The notes: generated from the sequence alone by a model not told the origin. A stretch of DNA of 64,000 bases from Enterobacter cloacae (GCA_014169315.1 AP022133.1:1488001-1552000); one strand, 5' to 3'. Shown: positions 20,901 to 32,316, counted from the first letter of the stretch. Numbers and translations are program-made.

Positions 20901-21660
20901 TTATAACGAGAAAATCGCTGAGGCGGCGCGTATGGGCCGTCCGATTCCGGACCCATACTGGAAGCCGGGTGACAGCATGGATGCCCAGCATCCGGTGCTG
21001 GAAAAACTGCCTTACATCGTTGTGCTGGTGGATGAATTCGCCGACCTGATGATGACCGTCGGTAAGAAAGTGGAAGAGCTGATTGCGCGTCTGGCACAGA
21101 AAGCGCGTGCGGCCGGTATTCACCTCGTTCTGGCGACGCAGCGTCCATCAGTAGACGTCATCACCGGGTTGATTAAAGCAAACATCCCGACCCGTATTGC
21201 GTTTACCGTATCGAGTAAAATTGACTCGCGTACCATCCTCGACCAGGGCGGTGCAGAGTCACTGTTGGGGATGGGGGATATGCTCTACTCCGGCCCGAAC
21301 TCAACCTCTCCGGTGCGTGTTCACGGCGCGTTCGTTCGTGACCAGGAAGTGCATGCGGTGGTACAGGACTGGAAAGCGCGTGGCCGTCCGCAGTACGTTG
21401 ACGGTATTACCTCCGACAGCGAAAGCGAAGGCGGTGGTGGTGGCTTTGACGGCGGCGAAGAGCTGGATCCGTTATTCGACCAGGCGGTTAACTTCGTCAC
21501 CGAAAAACGTAAAGCGTCTATCTCCGGGGTACAGCGTCAGTTCCGCATTGGCTACAACCGTGCGGCGCGTATCATCGAGCAGATGGAGGCCCAGGGCATC
21601 GTGAGCGAGCAGGGGCATAACGGTAACCGTGAGGTACTGGCTCCACCGCCGTTTGATTGA
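17965..21660 (+). CDS. ftsK: DNA translocase FtsK
   Basis: A 1231-residue cell-division protein. The N-terminus has four membrane helices (about 25-205) that localise it to the septum. A long Pro/Gln/Glu-rich linker (about 210-740) follows, with the segment LARQFA...QQ.RY occurring twice. The C-terminal motor has Walker A GTTGSGKS near residue 893 and Walker [11 protein letters not shown], and the last 65 residues form the winged-helix gamma domain that reads KOPS and activates XerCD at dif. The start is TTG at 17965 after a GGAGAG ribosome site, as in E. coli. The protein is about 100 residues shorter than the E. coli one (1329), all in the linker. Confidence 0.97.
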   Translation: MSQEYTEDKEVTLSKLSSGRRLLEALLIVIALFAVWLMAALLSFNPSDPSWSQTAWHEPIHNLGGIPGAWLADTLFFIFGVMAYTLPVIMIGGCWFAWRHRQNDDYIDYFAVSLRLIGALALILTSCGLAAINADDIWYFASGGVIGSLLSTALQPMLHSSGGTLALLCIWAAGLTLFTGWSWVSIAEKIGSFILNILTFASNRTRRDDTWVDEDDNEDEYDEDDDAPVQRRESRRARILRGALARRQRVAEKFANPLGRKTDAALFSGKRMDEEEQVEYRAAGKAVDPDDVLFSGSRATPGDFDEYDPLLNGHSVTGQVAVAAAATTAAQAFAAPAEAVMPSAPVPAPELAMQQPQVDWQSAPGVHTPEPVIAPEPESYVPVQQEQWQQPYQPPEPAYEPQGYPEYEQPAAQPYQAYVPEPVEPVQPYVEPQSEPEVVEETKPSRPPMYYFEEVEERRAREREQLAAWYQPVPEPAVQVPAVSAPSVDPTPVVAPVAESVKQATAAAAVAAPVFSLAAGGAPRPQVKEGIGPQLPRPNRVRVPTRRELASYGIKLPSQRMAEEKARESEYEDDADELQQDELARQFAAQQHQRYGEEYQHDAPSPHVPEDEEDAAEAELARQFAATQQQRYSGEQPAGANPFSLSDFEFSPMKDLVDDGPGEPLFTPSVMPEAEQPVRQQPLAQHVPAQQAYAQPQQPTPQTHAQPPQFQQPPAQPQESLIHPLLMRNGDSRPLQRPSTPLPSLDLLTPPPSEVEPVDTFALEQMARLVEARLADFRIKADVVNYSPGPVITRFELNLAPGVKAARISNLSRDLARSLSTVAVRVVEVIPGKPYVGLELPNKKRQTVYLREVLDNTRFRDNPSPLTVVLGKDIAGDPVVADLAKMPHLLVAGTTGSGKSVGVNAMILSMLYKAQPEDVRFIMIDPKMLELSVYEGIPHLLTEVVTDMKDAANALRWSVNEMERRYKLMSALGVRNLAGYNEKIAEAARMGRPIPDPYWKPGDSMDAQHPVLEKLPYIVVLVDEFADLMMTVGKKVEELIARLAQKARAAGIHLVLATQRPSVDVITGLIKANIPTRIAFTVSSKIDSRTILDQGGAESLLGMGDMLYSGPNSTSPVRVHGAFVRDQEVHAVVQDWKARGRPQYVDGITSDSESEGGGGGFDGGEELDPLFDQAVNFVTEKRKASISGVQRQFRIGYNRAARIIEQMEAQGIVSEQGHNGNREVLAPPPFD

Positions 21661-21788
21661 CCTTTCATCGATTGCAAAGAAGGGTAAATCAGCAAAATTT
21701 AAGCATTTTCTTCTGTCACCTGCCTGCGGGCAGGTTCACAATAGATGACAGAACCCCGTATCGGGATGACGTATTTTAAGGAATAACA

Positions 21789-22400
21789 ATGAAAAAAATT
21801 GCAATCGCTTGTGCATTACTCACCAGTTTTGTTGCCAGCAGCGTCTGGGCTGATGCTGCCAGCGACCTTAAAAGCCGACTGGATAAAGTGAGCAGCTTCC
21901 ATGCCAGCTTCACGCAAAAAGTGACTGACGGCAGCGGCAACGCGGTGCAGGAAGGCCAGGGTGATTTGTGGGTAAAACGCCCGAATCTGTTTAACTGGCA
22001 TATGACCCAGCCGGATGAGAGCATCCTGGTGTCTGACGGTAAGACCCTGTGGTTCTTCAACCCGTTTGTTGAGCAGGCGACCGCCACCTGGCTGAAAGAT
22101 GCGACCAGCAATACACCCTTTATGCTGATTGCCCGTAACCAGTCCAGCGACTGGCAGCAGTACAATATCAAACAAAGCGGTGATGAGTTTGTCCTGACGC
22201 CAAAAGGCAGCAACGGCAACCTTAAGCAGTTCACGATTAACGTGAGCACCAATGGCACCATCAATCAGTTTGGTGCTGTTGAGCAGGACGATCAGCGCAG
22301 CAGCTATCAGCTTAAATCTCAGCAAAACGGCGCTGTTGATGCATCAAAATTCACCTTTACCCCGCCGAAGGGCGTAACGGTGGACGACCAACGTAAGTAA
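21789..22400 (+). CDS. lolA: LolA periplasmic lipoprotein carrier
   Basis: A 203-residue precursor, the same length as in E. coli. The signal peptide (1-21, ending SVWA) is followed by the mature half-barrel. It takes lipoproteins from LolCDE in the inner membrane and delivers them to LolB in the outer membrane. AAGGAATAAC lies just before the ATG. rarA follows after 9 bp, so the two are cotranscribed, possibly together with ftsK from which lolA is 128 bp away. Confidence 0.97.
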   Translation: MKKIAIACALLTSFVASSVWADAASDLKSRLDKVSSFHASFTQKVTDGSGNAVQEGQGDLWVKRPNLFNWHMTQPDESILVSDGKTLWFFNPFVEQATATWLKDATSNTPFMLIARNQSSDWQQYNIKQSGDEFVLTPKGSNGNLKQFTINVSTNGTINQFGAVEQDDQRSSYQLKSQQNGAVDASKFTFTPPKGVTVDDQRK

Positions 22401-22409
22401 GAGGCGTGA

Positions 22410-23753
22410 GTGGGCAACCTGTCGCTCGATTTTTCAGATAATGCGTTTCAACCTCTGGCCGCCCGTATGCGGCCAGAAAATTTAGCGCAGTACATCGGCC
22501 AGCAGCACTTGCTGGCTGCGGGCAAGCCATTGCCGCGTGCCATTGAGGCCGGGCATCTGCACTCGATGATCCTCTGGGGCCCACCCGGAACCGGTAAAAC
22601 GACACTCGCGGAAGTGATCGCCCGATATGCGAACGCCGATGTGGAACGCATCTCTGCCGTCACTTCTGGCGTGAAGGAGATCCGCGAGGCGATCGAGCGA
22701 GCGCGGCAGAACCGTAATGCCGGACGTCGTACCATCCTCTTTGTGGACGAAGTCCACCGCTTCAATAAGAGCCAGCAGGATGCTTTCCTGCCGCATATTG
22801 AAGACGGCACAATTTTCTTCATCGGTGCGACCACGGAAAACCCGTCATTTGAACTGAATTCGGCGCTGCTTTCCCGCGCCCGTGTGTACCTGCTTAAATC
22901 GCTCACGACTGACGATATCGAAAAGGTTCTGACGCAGGCGATGGACGACAAAGCGCGCGGCTACGGCGGGCAGGATATCGTTCTGCCGGACGAGACGCGC
23001 CGGGCAATTGCGGAGCTGGTCAACGGTGATGCGCGGCGGGCACTGAACACGCTGGAAATGATGGCCGATATGGCTGAAGTTGACGATGCTGGTAAGCGAA
23101 TGCTGAAACCGGAGTTGCTTACTGAAATTGCCGGCGAACGCAGCGCGCGTTTTGATAATAAAGGCGATCGTTTTTACGATCTGATTTCTGCTCTGCATAA
23201 GTCCGTGCGCGGCAGTGCGCCGGATGCGGCGCTCTACTGGTACGCGCGCATTATCAGTGCGGGTGGCGATCCTCTGTATGTTGCGCGTCGCTGCCTGGCG
23301 ATTGCCTCTGAAGATGTCGGCAATGCCGATCCGCGCGCCATGCAGGTGGCACTTTCCGCGTGGGACTGTTTTACCCGCGTCGGGCCAGCGGAAGGTGAGC
23401 GCGCCATTGCGCAGGCGATTGTGTATCTGGCTTGTGCACCGAAAAGTAATGCGGTTTACACTGCATTTAAAGCGGCCATGTCTGACGCGCGTGAACGTCC
23501 GGACTATGATGTTCCGGTTCATCTGCGTAATGCACCGACCAAACTGATGAAAGAGATGGGTTATGGGCAGGAGTACCGCTACGCCCACGATGAACCCAAT
23601 GCCTACGCTGCCGGAGAGGAATATTTCCCTCAGGAGATGGCACAAACCCGCTATTATCACCCTACAAACAGAGGTCTTGAAGGCAAGATTGGCGAAAAGC
23701 TCGCCTGGCTCGCCGGACAGGATCAAAATAGCCCTATAAAACGCTACCGTTAG
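22410..23753 (+). CDS. rarA: Replication-associated recombination protein RarA
   Basis: A 447-residue AAA+ ATPase (same length as E. coli RarA/MgsA, relative of Mgs1/WRNIP1). Walker A GPPGTGKT is at residues 57-64 and Walker B FVDEVHRF near 113; the C-terminal half forms the tetramer. It acts at stalled replication forks and opens DNA ends. The start is GTG at 22410, preceded by GAGGCGTGA, and gives the family N-terminus. It is closely spaced after lolA. Confidence 0.97.
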   Translation: MGNLSLDFSDNAFQPLAARMRPENLAQYIGQQHLLAAGKPLPRAIEAGHLHSMILWGPPGTGKTTLAEVIARYANADVERISAVTSGVKEIREAIERARQNRNAGRRTILFVDEVHRFNKSQQDAFLPHIEDGTIFFIGATTENPSFELNSALLSRARVYLLKSLTTDDIEKVLTQAMDDKARGYGGQDIVLPDETRRAIAELVNGDARRALNTLEMMADMAEVDDAGKRMLKPELLTEIAGERSARFDNKGDRFYDLISALHKSVRGSAPDAALYWYARIISAGGDPLYVARRCLAIASEDVGNADPRAMQVALSAWDCFTRVGPAEGERAIAQAIVYLACAPKSNAVYTAFKAAMSDARERPDYDVPVHLRNAPTKLMKEMGYGQEYRYAHDEPNAYAAGEEYFPQEMAQTRYYHPTNRGLEGKIGEKLAWLAGQDQNSPIKRYR

Positions 23754-23824
23754 TTCAATCGTTGCGGTAATGTTGGCATAGTATCCCTGTGACCGCAGGC
23801 TGTGGTTACATTTCCCTATTTTAA

Positions 23825-25138
<1,314 letters not shown>

Positions 25139-25151
25139 TTTGTCGTAAAAC

Positions 25152-25178
25152 AAAAAAGCGCCTGAGGGCGCTTTTTTT
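25152..25178 (+). terminator. Terminator of serS
   Basis: An A6 tract, stem GCGCC / GGCGC around a short loop, then T7, 14 bp after the serS stop. Confidence 0.9.
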
Positions 25179-25189
25179 ATGCCTCTGAT

Positions 25190-25203
25190 TTGATACGAAG
25201 CAA
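25190..25203 (+). promoter_or_regulatory. FNR box upstream of dmsA
   Basis: TTGAT-ACGA-AGCAA differs from the FNR consensus (TTGAT-N4-ATCAA) by one base. A -10-like TAATAC lies at 25225-25230, about 31 bp from the box centre, the spacing of a class II FNR promoter. E. coli dmsA has an FNR box in the same place. The remaining 115 bp up to dmsA would be untranslated leader. Confidence 0.7.
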
Positions 25204-25346
25204 TAACCCCTCCCTCTAAAGTGGTAATACTCCTCCGAATGAAAGTCAGCATAACGCGCTGATAACGAAGAAATACGTTGTATATAAGGCTATATAGCGG
25301 CCTGGGCCGCCTCTCTTTTTTTTGTGAGCAACCAAAGTGAGTCTCT

Positions 25347-27791
25347 ATGAAAATCAAAGCGCCTGATGCGTTAATGGCTGCCGAGGTCACTCGCCGTGGG
25401 TTGATGAAAACCACGGCAATTGGCGGCCTGGCTGTTGCCAGCAGTGCCTTCACGCTCCCCTTTACCCGACTGGCATCAGCGGCGGATGCTCTGTCCCCGG
25501 CGACAGCCCCGGAAAAAGTGGTGTGGAGTGCCTGTACCGTAAACTGTGGTAGTCGTTGTCCATTGCGTATGCATGTGGTGGATGGTGAAATTAAGTATGT
25601 CGAAACCGACAATACTGGCGACGATAACTACGATGGATTACATCAGGTTCGTGCCTGCCTGCGTGGCCGCTCAATGCGCCGCCGCGTCTATAACCCGGAT
25701 CGCCTGAAGTATCCGATGAAACGCGTCGGTCAGCGTGGGGAAGGGAAGTTCGAACGCATTAGCTGGGATGAAGCCTACGATATCATTGCCACCAACATGC
25801 AGCGTCTGATCAAAGAGTATGGCAACGAATCCATCTACCTGAACTATGGTACCGGGACTCTTGGCGGTACGCTGACGCGTTCCTGGCCACCGGGAAAAAC
25901 GCTGGTAGCACGTCTGATGAACTGCTGCGGCGGTTATCTCAATCACTATGGTGACTACTCTTCTGCACAGATTGCCGCAGGTCTGAACTACACCTATGGT
26001 GGCTGGGCAGACGGTAACAGCCCTTCTGATATTGAGAACAGTAAGCTGGTGGTGCTGTTCGGTAATAACCCGGGTGAAACGCGCATGAGCGGCGGCGGGG
26101 TGACATACTACCTTGAGCAGGCTCGAGCGAAATCCAATGCACGTATGATTATTATCGATCCACGCTATACCGATACCGGTGCAGGGCGTGAAGATGAGTG
26201 GATCCCTATCCGTCCTGGTACCGATGCCGCATTAGTCAGCGCGCTGGCGTGGGTGATGATCACCGAAAACCTTGTCGATCAGCCATTCCTTGATAAATAC
26301 TGCGTTGGTTATGACGAGAAAACCCTGCCCGCCAGCGCACCGGCTAACGGGCATTACAAAGCGTACATTCTCGGTCAGGGCAGTGACGGTGTGGCGAAAA
26401 CCCCAGAGTGGGCCTCTACCATCACCGGTATTCCGGTCGAACGTATTGTTCAACTGGCGCGTGAAATTGGTTTAGCCAAACCGGCCTTTATCAGCCAGGG
26501 CTGGGGGCCGCAGCGTCACGCAAACGGTGAAATCGCGACCCGCGCCATTTCGATGCTCTCCATTCTGACCGGCAACGTTGGTATTAATGGCGGTAACACC
26601 GGTGCGCGCGAAGGCTCTTATGACGTGCCGTTTGAGCGTATGCCGACGCTGGATAACCCGGTTCAGACCAGCATCTCCATGTTTATGTGGACGGATGCAA
26701 TTGAACGTGGCCCGGAAATGACCGCGTTGCGTGACGGTGTGCGGGGTAAAGACAAGCTGGATGTGCCGATCAAGATGATCTGGAACTATGCCGGTAACTG
26801 TCTTATCAACCAGCACTCTGAAATTAACCGTACTCATGAAATTCTGCAGGATGACAAGAAGTGCGAGATGATTGTGGTGATCGACTGCCACATGACCTCG
26901 TCGGCGAAATATGCCGATATTCTGCTGCCGGACTGCACCGCCTCTGAACAGATGGATTTTGCGCTTGATGCCTCCTGCGGGAACATGTCCTATGTGATCT
27001 TCACCGATCAGGCCATCAAACCGCGCTTTGAGTGCAAAACCATCTATGAGATGACCTCCCAGCTGGCAAAACGCCTTGGCGTTGAGCAGCAGTTTACCGA
27101 GGGGCGTACTCAGGAAGGGTGGATGCGTCATCTGCATGAACTCTCCCGTAAAGCCATCCCTGACCTGCCGGACTTCGATACCTTCCGCAAGCAGGGGATG
27201 TATAAACAGCGTGACCCGGAAGGGCACCACGTGGCGTATAAGGCATTCCGTGAAGATCCTCACGCCAACCCGTTGATGACGCCGTCAGGCAAAATCGAAA
27301 TCTATTCGGAAGCGCTGGCGAAAATCGCCTCCAGCTGGGAGCTTCCGGACGGGGACGTTATCGATCCACTGCCAATCTATACGCCTGGTTTCGAAAACTA
27401 CAACGATCCGCTGACGGCGAAATTCCCGCTGCAGTTGACCGGTTTCCACTATAAGGCACGCGTACACTCAACCTACGGCAACGTAGACGTACTGAAAGCC
27501 GCCTGCCGTCAGGAAATGTGGATCAACCCAATAGATGCGAAAGCGCGCGGTATCAGCAATGGCGATCGCGTACGCATCTTTAACGGTCGTGGAGAGGTAC
27601 ACATTGAAGCCAGGGTTACACCGCGCATGATGCCAGGCGTTGTCGCGCTGGGGGAAGGGGCCTGGTACAACCCGGATGCAAACCGTATCGACCAGGCAGG
27701 CAGTATTAACGTACTGACCACGCAGCGCCCATCACCGCTGGCGAAAGGCAACCCGTCCCACACGAACCTTGTTCAGGTTGAAAAGGTGTAA
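25347..27791 (+). CDS. dmsA: Dimethyl sulfoxide reductase catalytic subunit DmsA
   Basis: An 814-residue molybdoenzyme precursor. A twin-arginine signal (RR at residues 16-17, TRRGLMKTTA) sends it folded across the inner membrane. A cysteine motif with CTVNCGSRC near residue 60 binds the [4Fe-4S] cluster FS0, and TRSWPPG holds the serine ligand to molybdenum. The C-terminal domain binds the second molybdopterin guanine dinucleotide. It reduces DMSO and amine N-oxides as terminal electron acceptors without oxygen. It is the first gene of dmsABC, with gaps of 10 bp or less. Confidence 0.97.
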   Translation: MKIKAPDALMAAEVTRRGLMKTTAIGGLAVASSAFTLPFTRLASAADALSPATAPEKVVWSACTVNCGSRCPLRMHVVDGEIKYVETDNTGDDNYDGLHQVRACLRGRSMRRRVYNPDRLKYPMKRVGQRGEGKFERISWDEAYDIIATNMQRLIKEYGNESIYLNYGTGTLGGTLTRSWPPGKTLVARLMNCCGGYLNHYGDYSSAQIAAGLNYTYGGWADGNSPSDIENSKLVVLFGNNPGETRMSGGGVTYYLEQARAKSNARMIIIDPRYTDTGAGREDEWIPIRPGTDAALVSALAWVMITENLVDQPFLDKYCVGYDEKTLPASAPANGHYKAYILGQGSDGVAKTPEWASTITGIPVERIVQLAREIGLAKPAFISQGWGPQRHANGEIATRAISMLSILTGNVGINGGNTGAREGSYDVPFERMPTLDNPVQTSISMFMWTDAIERGPEMTALRDGVRGKDKLDVPIKMIWNYAGNCLINQHSEINRTHEILQDDKKCEMIVVIDCHMTSSAKYADILLPDCTASEQMDFALDASCGNMSYVIFTDQAIKPRFECKTIYEMTSQLAKRLGVEQQFTEGRTQEGWMRHLHELSRKAIPDLPDFDTFRKQGMYKQRDPEGHHVAYKAFREDPHANPLMTPSGKIEIYSEALAKIASSWELPDGDVIDPLPIYTPGFENYNDPLTAKFPLQLTGFHYKARVHSTYGNVDVLKAACRQEMWINPIDAKARGISNGDRVRIFNGRGEVHIEARVTPRMMPGVVALGEGAWYNPDANRIDQAGSINVLTTQRPSPLAKGNPSHTNLVQVEKV

Positions 27792-27801
27792 GGAGTAACC
27801 G

Positions 27802-28419
27802 ATGACAACCCAGTATGGATTTTATATTGATTCCAGCCGTTGCACCGGGTGCAAAACCTGCGAGCTGGCCTGCAAAGATTACAAAGACTTAACCCCGGAC
27901 GTCAGCTTCCGTCGTATTTACGAATACGCGGGCGGCGACTGGCAGGAAGACAATGGCGTCTGGCATCAGAATGTCTTTGCTTATTACCTGTCGATTGCCT
28001 GCAACCACTGCGAAGATCCGGCGTGTACCAAAGTGTGCCCGAGCGGGGCGATGCATAAGCGTGAGGACGGCTTTGTGGTGGTGGACGAAGATGTCTGCAT
28101 CGGCTGTCGCTACTGCCATATGGCCTGTCCTTATGGTGCGCCGCAGTACAATGCCGCCAAAGGCCACATGACCAAATGCGACGGTTGCTATACCCGCGTC
28201 GCAGACGGCAAAAAGCCCGTCTGCGTGGAGTCCTGTCCGCTGCGTGCGCTGGACTTCGGTCCGATAGAAGAGCTGCGTAAAAAACACGGCCAGCTTGCTG
28301 CCGTCGCGCCGCTGCCGTCGGCGCACTTCACGAAGCCGAGCATTGTGATTAAACCTAACGCCAACAGCCGCCCGACGGGTGATACCACCGGCTATCTGGC
28401 AAACCCGAAGGAGGTGTGA
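27802..28419 (+). CDS. dmsB: DMSO reductase iron-sulfur subunit DmsB
   Basis: A 205-residue ferredoxin-like electron transfer subunit. Four cysteine groups are visible: CTGCKTCELAC, CNHCEDPACTKVC, CIGCRYCHMAC and CDGC with a later CVESC, enough for four [4Fe-4S] clusters. It carries electrons from DmsC to DmsA and crosses the membrane with DmsA, having no signal of its own. AAGGAG precedes the ATG. dmsC begins one base after the stop. Confidence 0.97.
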   Translation: MTTQYGFYIDSSRCTGCKTCELACKDYKDLTPDVSFRRIYEYAGGDWQEDNGVWHQNVFAYYLSIACNHCEDPACTKVCPSGAMHKREDGFVVVDEDVCIGCRYCHMACPYGAPQYNAAKGHMTKCDGCYTRVADGKKPVCVESCPLRALDFGPIEELRKKHGQLAAVAPLPSAHFTKPSIVIKPNANSRPTGDTTGYLANPKEV

Positions 28420-28420
28420 G

Positions 28421-29284
28421 ATGGGAAGTGGATGGCATGAATGGCCGCTGATGATCTTCACGGTCTTTGGACAGTGCGTTGCGGGCGGTTTCATTGTTCT
28501 CGCCCTTGCGTTGTTAAAAGGCAATCTGAATGCCGAACAACAGCAACGTCTGGTATTGAGCATGTTTGGCCTGTGGGTATTGATGGGGATCGGGTTTATC
28601 GCCTCTACGTTACACCTCGGCTCGCCAATGCGCGCGTTCAACTCCCTGAACCGCGTAGGTGCGTCTTCGCTCAGTAACGAAATCGCCAGCGGGGCAATCT
28701 TCTTTGCTGTGGGTGGTCTGGGCTGGCTGTTGGCCGCGCTGAAAAAACTGCCTGCGGGTCTGCGTAGCGTGTGGCTTGTGGTCACGATGGTGCTGGGCGT
28801 GGTGTTCGTGTGGATGATGGTGCGGGTTTATAACACTATCGACACCGTACCGACCTGGTACAGCGTCTGGACACCGATGAGCTTCTTCCTGACGATGTTT
28901 ATCGGCGGGCCGCTTCTCGGCTTCCTGCTGTTACGCGTTGCGGGTGTTGATGGCTGGGCAATGCGTTTACTGCCGGTTGTTTCGCTGCTGGCGCTGGTGG
29001 TGAGTGCGGTTGTTGCTCTGATGCAGGGGGCAGAACTGGCAACCATTCACAGCTCCATTCAACAGGCTTCTGCACTGGTGCCGGATTACGGTTCGCTGAT
29101 GGCCTGGCGCGTGGTGTTGCTGGTGGCGGCATTAGTCTGCTGGATTACGCCTCAGATCAAGGGCTATCAACCCGCGCTGCCGCTGCTGTCACTGGCGTTT
29201 GTGCTGGTGCTGGTCGGTGAATTGATTGGCCGTGGGGTGTTCTACGGTTTGCATATGACCGTTGGGATGGCCGTCGCCAGTTAA
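28421..29284 (+). CDS. dmsC: DMSO reductase membrane anchor DmsC
   Basis: A 287-residue membrane protein with eight predicted helices; it anchors DmsAB and oxidises menaquinol. The ATG at 28421 has AAGGAGGTG upstream and gives the family start MGSGWHEWPLM; an in-frame ATG at 28379 inside dmsB is rejected. It ends the operon and is followed by a terminator. Confidence 0.97.
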   Translation: MGSGWHEWPLMIFTVFGQCVAGGFIVLALALLKGNLNAEQQQRLVLSMFGLWVLMGIGFIASTLHLGSPMRAFNSLNRVGASSLSNEIASGAIFFAVGGLGWLLAALKKLPAGLRSVWLVVTMVLGVVFVWMMVRVYNTIDTVPTWYSVWTPMSFFLTMFIGGPLLGFLLLRVAGVDGWAMRLLPVVSLLALVVSAVVALMQGAELATIHSSIQQASALVPDYGSLMAWRVVLLVAALVCWITPQIKGYQPALPLLSLAFVLVLVGELIGRGVFYGLHMTVGMAVAS

Positions 29285-29302
29285 CTCCAGTTTTTGTTAT
29301 AT

Positions 29303-29332
29303 AAAGCCGGGACTTAGTGCCCGGCTTTTCTT
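29303..29332 (+). terminator. Terminator of dmsABC
   Basis: AAAGCCGGG (29303-29311) pairs with CCCGGCTTT (29320-29328), followed by TCTTTTT. Confidence 0.88.
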
Positions 29333-29438
29333 TTTCCGATCATGAAATTTTTCGACTGTCATCAGGTGTAGATTCTGACCATTAATAAATAAAAACATAT
29401 ACATAATTAATATTAATGACAGATATTGCAGTAGCAGG

Positions 29439-29555
29439 ATGAGTTTTTTAAATCGACAAGGGACTTATCGTGCGCACAGCCAGAACCGGTGGATTGACTT
29501 TGTTTTTGCCAGTGGCATGATGCGCACGAAATCTGAATTTCCTCACGGTTTTTAA
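29439..29555 (+). CDS. Possible 38-residue leader peptide before ycaD
   Basis: An ATG at 29439 opens 38 codons (start MSFLNRQGTYRAHSQNRW, end SEFPHGF) and stops with TAA at 29553, three bases before the ycaD ATG. ycaD itself has no visible ribosome binding site, since its upstream bases are the end of this frame, so its translation could depend on ribosomes finishing here. The small ORF has only a weak, too-close AGG before its start. It is basic and aromatic without a membrane helix. I do not recognise it. It could be a regulatory leader, a small protein or chance. Confidence 0.35.
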   Translation: MSFLNRQGTYRAHSQNRWIDFVFASGMMRTKSEFPHGF

Positions 29556-29558
29556 TCC

Positions 29559-30710
29559 ATGACCACCTATACCCGGCCAGTGCTTCTGTTGCTCTGTGGC
29601 CTGCTTTTGCTGACCCTGGCGATCGCGGTGTTAAACACGCTCGTCCCGCTGTGGCTCGCCCATGAAAACTTACCGACCTGGCAGGTGGGTATGGTTAGCT
29701 CGTCGTTTTTTACGGGAAACCTGCTGGGAACCCTGGTGACAGGGAACCTGATTAAACGTTTTGGTTTTAACCGTAGCTATTATCTGGCGTCGCTGATTTT
29801 CGCCGCCGGGTGCGCCGGGCTGGGGCTGATGGTTGGCTTCTGGAGCTGGATGGCCTGGCGTTTTATTGCCGGTGTAGGCTGCGCGATGATCTGGGTAGTC
29901 GTAGAAAGTGCGCTAATGTGCAGTGGCACTTCGCGCAACCGTGGCCGCCTGCTGGCGGCTTATATGATGGTCTATTATGTCGGTACCGTGCTCGGGCAGT
30001 TGATGGTCAACAAACTGCCAACTGATTTGATGAGTGTTCTGCCGTGGGTCACGGGTATGACGCTGGCGGCGATCCTGCCTCTGCTCTTCACGCGTATTGT
30101 GAACCAGAGCAGTGAGCATCAGGAAGCGACGACCCACGTCTGGCCGATGTTGAAGCTGCGTCAGGCGCGTCTGGGAGTGAACGGCTGTATTATCTCTGGC
30201 ATTGTGCTGGGGTCGCTCTATGGCCTGATGCCGCTCTGGCTGAACCATCAGGGGGTTAGTGATTCCGGGATCGGGTTCTGGATGGCCGTGATGGTCAGTG
30301 CAGGTATTGTCGGGCAGTGGCCAGTTGGCCGTCTGGCGGACCGTTTTGGCCGCCTGCTGGTGCTGCGCGTGCAGGTCTTTGTGGTGATCATGGGGTGTCT
30401 CGCCATGCTCAGCAACGCTGCGATGGCTCCCGCGTTGTTTATTCTGGGAGCCGCGGGTTTCACGCTCTATCCGGTCGCAATGGCATGGGCCTGTGAGAAG
30501 GTGGAACATCACCAACTGGTGGCGATGAACCAGGCGCTGTTATTAAGCTATACCATCGGCAGCTTATTGGGGCCGACGTTTACCGCCATGCTGATGCAGA
30601 ATTATTCCGACAACCTGCTCTTTATTATGATCGCCAGCGTGTCGTTTATATACCTCTTAATGCTGCTGCGCAAAGCGGGTGAGCATCCAACCCCAGTGGC
30701 ACATGCCTGA
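29559..30710 (+). CDS. ycaD: MFS transporter YcaD
   Basis: A 383-residue major facilitator superfamily protein (E. coli YcaD 382) with twelve predicted helices. The loop motif [10 protein letters not shown] between helices, near residue 253, is the family hallmark, and the mid-protein block [20 protein letters not shown] is conserved. The substrate is unknown; the protein belongs to the YcaD branch of drug or metabolite antiporters in the inner membrane. The ATG at 29559 follows a small ORF by three bases and lacks its own ribosome site. A terminator follows. Confidence 0.93.
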   Translation: MTTYTRPVLLLLCGLLLLTLAIAVLNTLVPLWLAHENLPTWQVGMVSSSFFTGNLLGTLVTGNLIKRFGFNRSYYLASLIFAAGCAGLGLMVGFWSWMAWRFIAGVGCAMIWVVVESALMCSGTSRNRGRLLAAYMMVYYVGTVLGQLMVNKLPTDLMSVLPWVTGMTLAAILPLLFTRIVNQSSEHQEATTHVWPMLKLRQARLGVNGCIISGIVLGSLYGLMPLWLNHQGVSDSGIGFWMAVMVSAGIVGQWPVGRLADRFGRLLVLRVQVFVVIMGCLAMLSNAAMAPALFILGAAGFTLYPVAMAWACEKVEHHQLVAMNQALLLSYTIGSLLGPTFTAMLMQNYSDNLLFIMIASVSFIYLLMLLRKAGEHPTPVAHA

Positions 30711-30717
30711 TTAAATG

Positions 30718-30744
30718 AAAGCCTGTCGATGACAGGCTTTTTTG
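30718..30744 (+). terminator. Terminator of ycaD
   Basis: AAAGCCTGTC pairs with GACAGGCTTT around a 3-base loop, followed by more T residues. Confidence 0.92.
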
Positions 30745-30833
30745 TTCTCATCACATATAAGAGTTTTACGTATTGTTTGTTTATTGCGCCAGGCGATAAT
30801 TCAAATACGTTCTACCACTAAAAGGCAGTAATC

Positions 30834-31373
30834 ATGTCTATACGTCGTTTTTCCACTACAGCTCTGGCAGTAGTGTTGTCTTTAACGTTCGCAACTGCGC
30901 CGGTCATGGCTAACCCAGGAAACGGGAATGGGAATGGGAATGGTGGTGGCCACGGCAACAGCGGTGGACAAGGCAATGGCGGCAATCATGGAAACGGGAA
31001 TTCCGGTGATAATGGGAACGGAAATTCTGGCAATCATAGTAATAAACAAAATAACGCAAGCCAGGTGCATGGTAAATCGAGCAAAAACGTCAGCGATGAT
31101 GTTGATGCACGCGTCAGCTTCGATCATGCCCGCCATCTGGCGTTGAACTATGGTTTAACGGGGTATGATTCATTGCCTCCAGGCATTGCGAAAAACCTTG
31201 CTCGTGGCAAACCGCTTCCTCCGGGGATTGCTAAGAAAACTGTCCCTGCCTCTATGCTGGATCAGCTTCCTTCGTATCCGGGTTATGAGTGGCGAGTGGT
31301 AGGTGATGATCTGGTCTTAGTGGCATTGAGTACGGCGATTGTGACCAGCATTATCAATGGCGTCTTCAAATAG
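30834..31373 (+). CDS. CigR-like / RcnB-domain exported protein
   Basis: A 179-residue protein with a signal peptide (about 1-26, ending VMA). A low-complexity segment of Asn, Gly and His repeats (about 27-75) follows, then a conserved C-terminal RcnB-like domain with the doubled motif LPPGIAKNLARGKPLPPGI (shortened here) and a final hydrophobic stretch VLVALSTAIVTSIINGVF. This layout is that of the CigR 'anti-virulence' family; Salmonella CigR restrains virulence and is exported. The role in a non-pathogenic setting is unknown, and the histidine and asparagine run might bind metal. It is not at this place in E. coli K-12, so it was gained here or lost there. It has its own spacer of 120 bp and converges on pflA. 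Confidence 0.8.
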   Translation: MSIRRFSTTALAVVLSLTFATAPVMANPGNGNGNGNGGGHGNSGGQGNGGNHGNGNSGDNGNGNSGNHSNKQNNASQVHGKSSKNVSDDVDARVSFDHARHLALNYGLTGYDSLPPGIAKNLARGKPLPPGIAKKTVPASMLDQLPSYPGYEWRVVGDDLVLVALSTAIVTSIINGVFK

Positions 31374-31377
31374 AATA

Positions 31378-31410
31378 CAAAAAGGCCCGGTTCTCACCGG
31401 GCCTTTTATT
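31378..31410. terminator. Bidirectional terminator between the CigR-like gene and pflA
   Basis: AAAAAGGCCCGGT pairs with ACCGGGCCTTTT around TCTC; A and T flanks serve both converging genes. It reaches into the last codon of pflA. Confidence 0.9.
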
Positions 31411-32149
31411 AATACATGACCTTGTGGCCGTACTGCTCAAGAATACCTTTAACGCGTTCCATCGTCTCTTTCTTCGGCGGCTTAACGCCATCGAGTTTGT
31501 ACTCTTCACCCATCGCCACCCATTTATGTTTACCCAGCTCGTGATAGGGCAGAAGTTCTATTTTCTCAACGTTACCCATATCCCGGGTAAATTCGCCCAG
31601 ACGATGCGCAGAATCATCATCATCTGACCAGCCGGGTACAACAACATAGCGGATCCAGGTTTTGATACCTTTCCCTGAGATGTATTTCGCGAACTCCAGG
31701 GTACGATGGTTGGAAACACCCACCAGATTCTGGTGGATCTCATCGTTCATCTGTTTGAGATCGAGCATCACCAGATCGGTCACTTCAAGCAATTCATCGA
31801 TGACCGGATCGTAGCGGCGCACAAACCCGTTGGTGTCGAGGCAGGTATGGATACCTTCTTTGTGGCAGGCGCGGAACCAGTCGCGTACAAATTCAGCCTG
31901 AAGGATCGCCTCACCGCCGGATGCAGTCACGCCGCCGCCGGACGCGTTCATAAAGTGGCGGTAGGTCACCACCTCTTTCATCAAATCTTCAACGGTCACT
32001 TCCTTGCCACCGTGCGTATCCCATGTGTCACGGTTATGGCAGTACAGGCAACGCATCAGGCAGCCCTGGAAGAAGGTAATAAAACGGATACCCGGGCCAT
32101 CGACAGTGCCACAGGATTCAAAGGAGTGAATGCGACCAATAATTGACAT
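31409..32149 (-). CDS. pflA: Pyruvate formate-lyase activating enzyme
   Basis: A 246-residue radical-SAM enzyme (same length as E. coli). The cluster motif is Cys30, Cys34 and Cys37 (CLMRCLYC). It uses S-adenosylmethionine and reduced flavodoxin to place the glycyl radical on PflB. The ATG at 32149 gives the family start [14 protein letters not shown]; the longer frame to 32203 lacks support. It is downstream of pflB with a 204-bp gap that holds a hairpin, so pflA may be partly expressed from its own promoter. Confidence 0.97.
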   Translation of the reverse strand: MSIIGRIHSFESCGTVDGPGIRFITFFQGCLMRCLYCHNRDTWDTHGGKEVTVEDLMKEVVTYRHFMNASGGGVTASGGEAILQAEFVRDWFRACHKEGIHTCLDTNGFVRRYDPVIDELLEVTDLVMLDLKQMNDEIHQNLVGVSNHRTLEFAKYISGKGIKTWIRYVVVPGWSDDDDSAHRLGEFTRDMGNVEKIELLPYHELGKHKWVAMGEEYKLDGVKPPKKETMERVKGILEQYGHKVMY

Positions 32150-32285
32150 TGCGGTGATATCTCCAGCATCGGCCCGTCCGGGGCCTGTGTATGCACAGCT
32201 CAAAACCGGCTGTGTTTAAGTCTGTTTTGGCTGTTATCCATAAAGTATAGATAGCGGACAAAAGAGACTGGTGTGGAGAGGGTGC

Positions 32286-32316
32286 TAAAAAGGCCCCACT
32301 TGCGTGGAGCCTTTAT
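32286..32316 (-). terminator. Hairpin between pflB and pflA
   Basis: On the minus strand AAAGGC-TCCAC / GTGG-GGCCTTT forms an imperfect stem followed by TTAG. It should end most pflB transcripts and let few continue to pflA. Confidence 0.7.
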
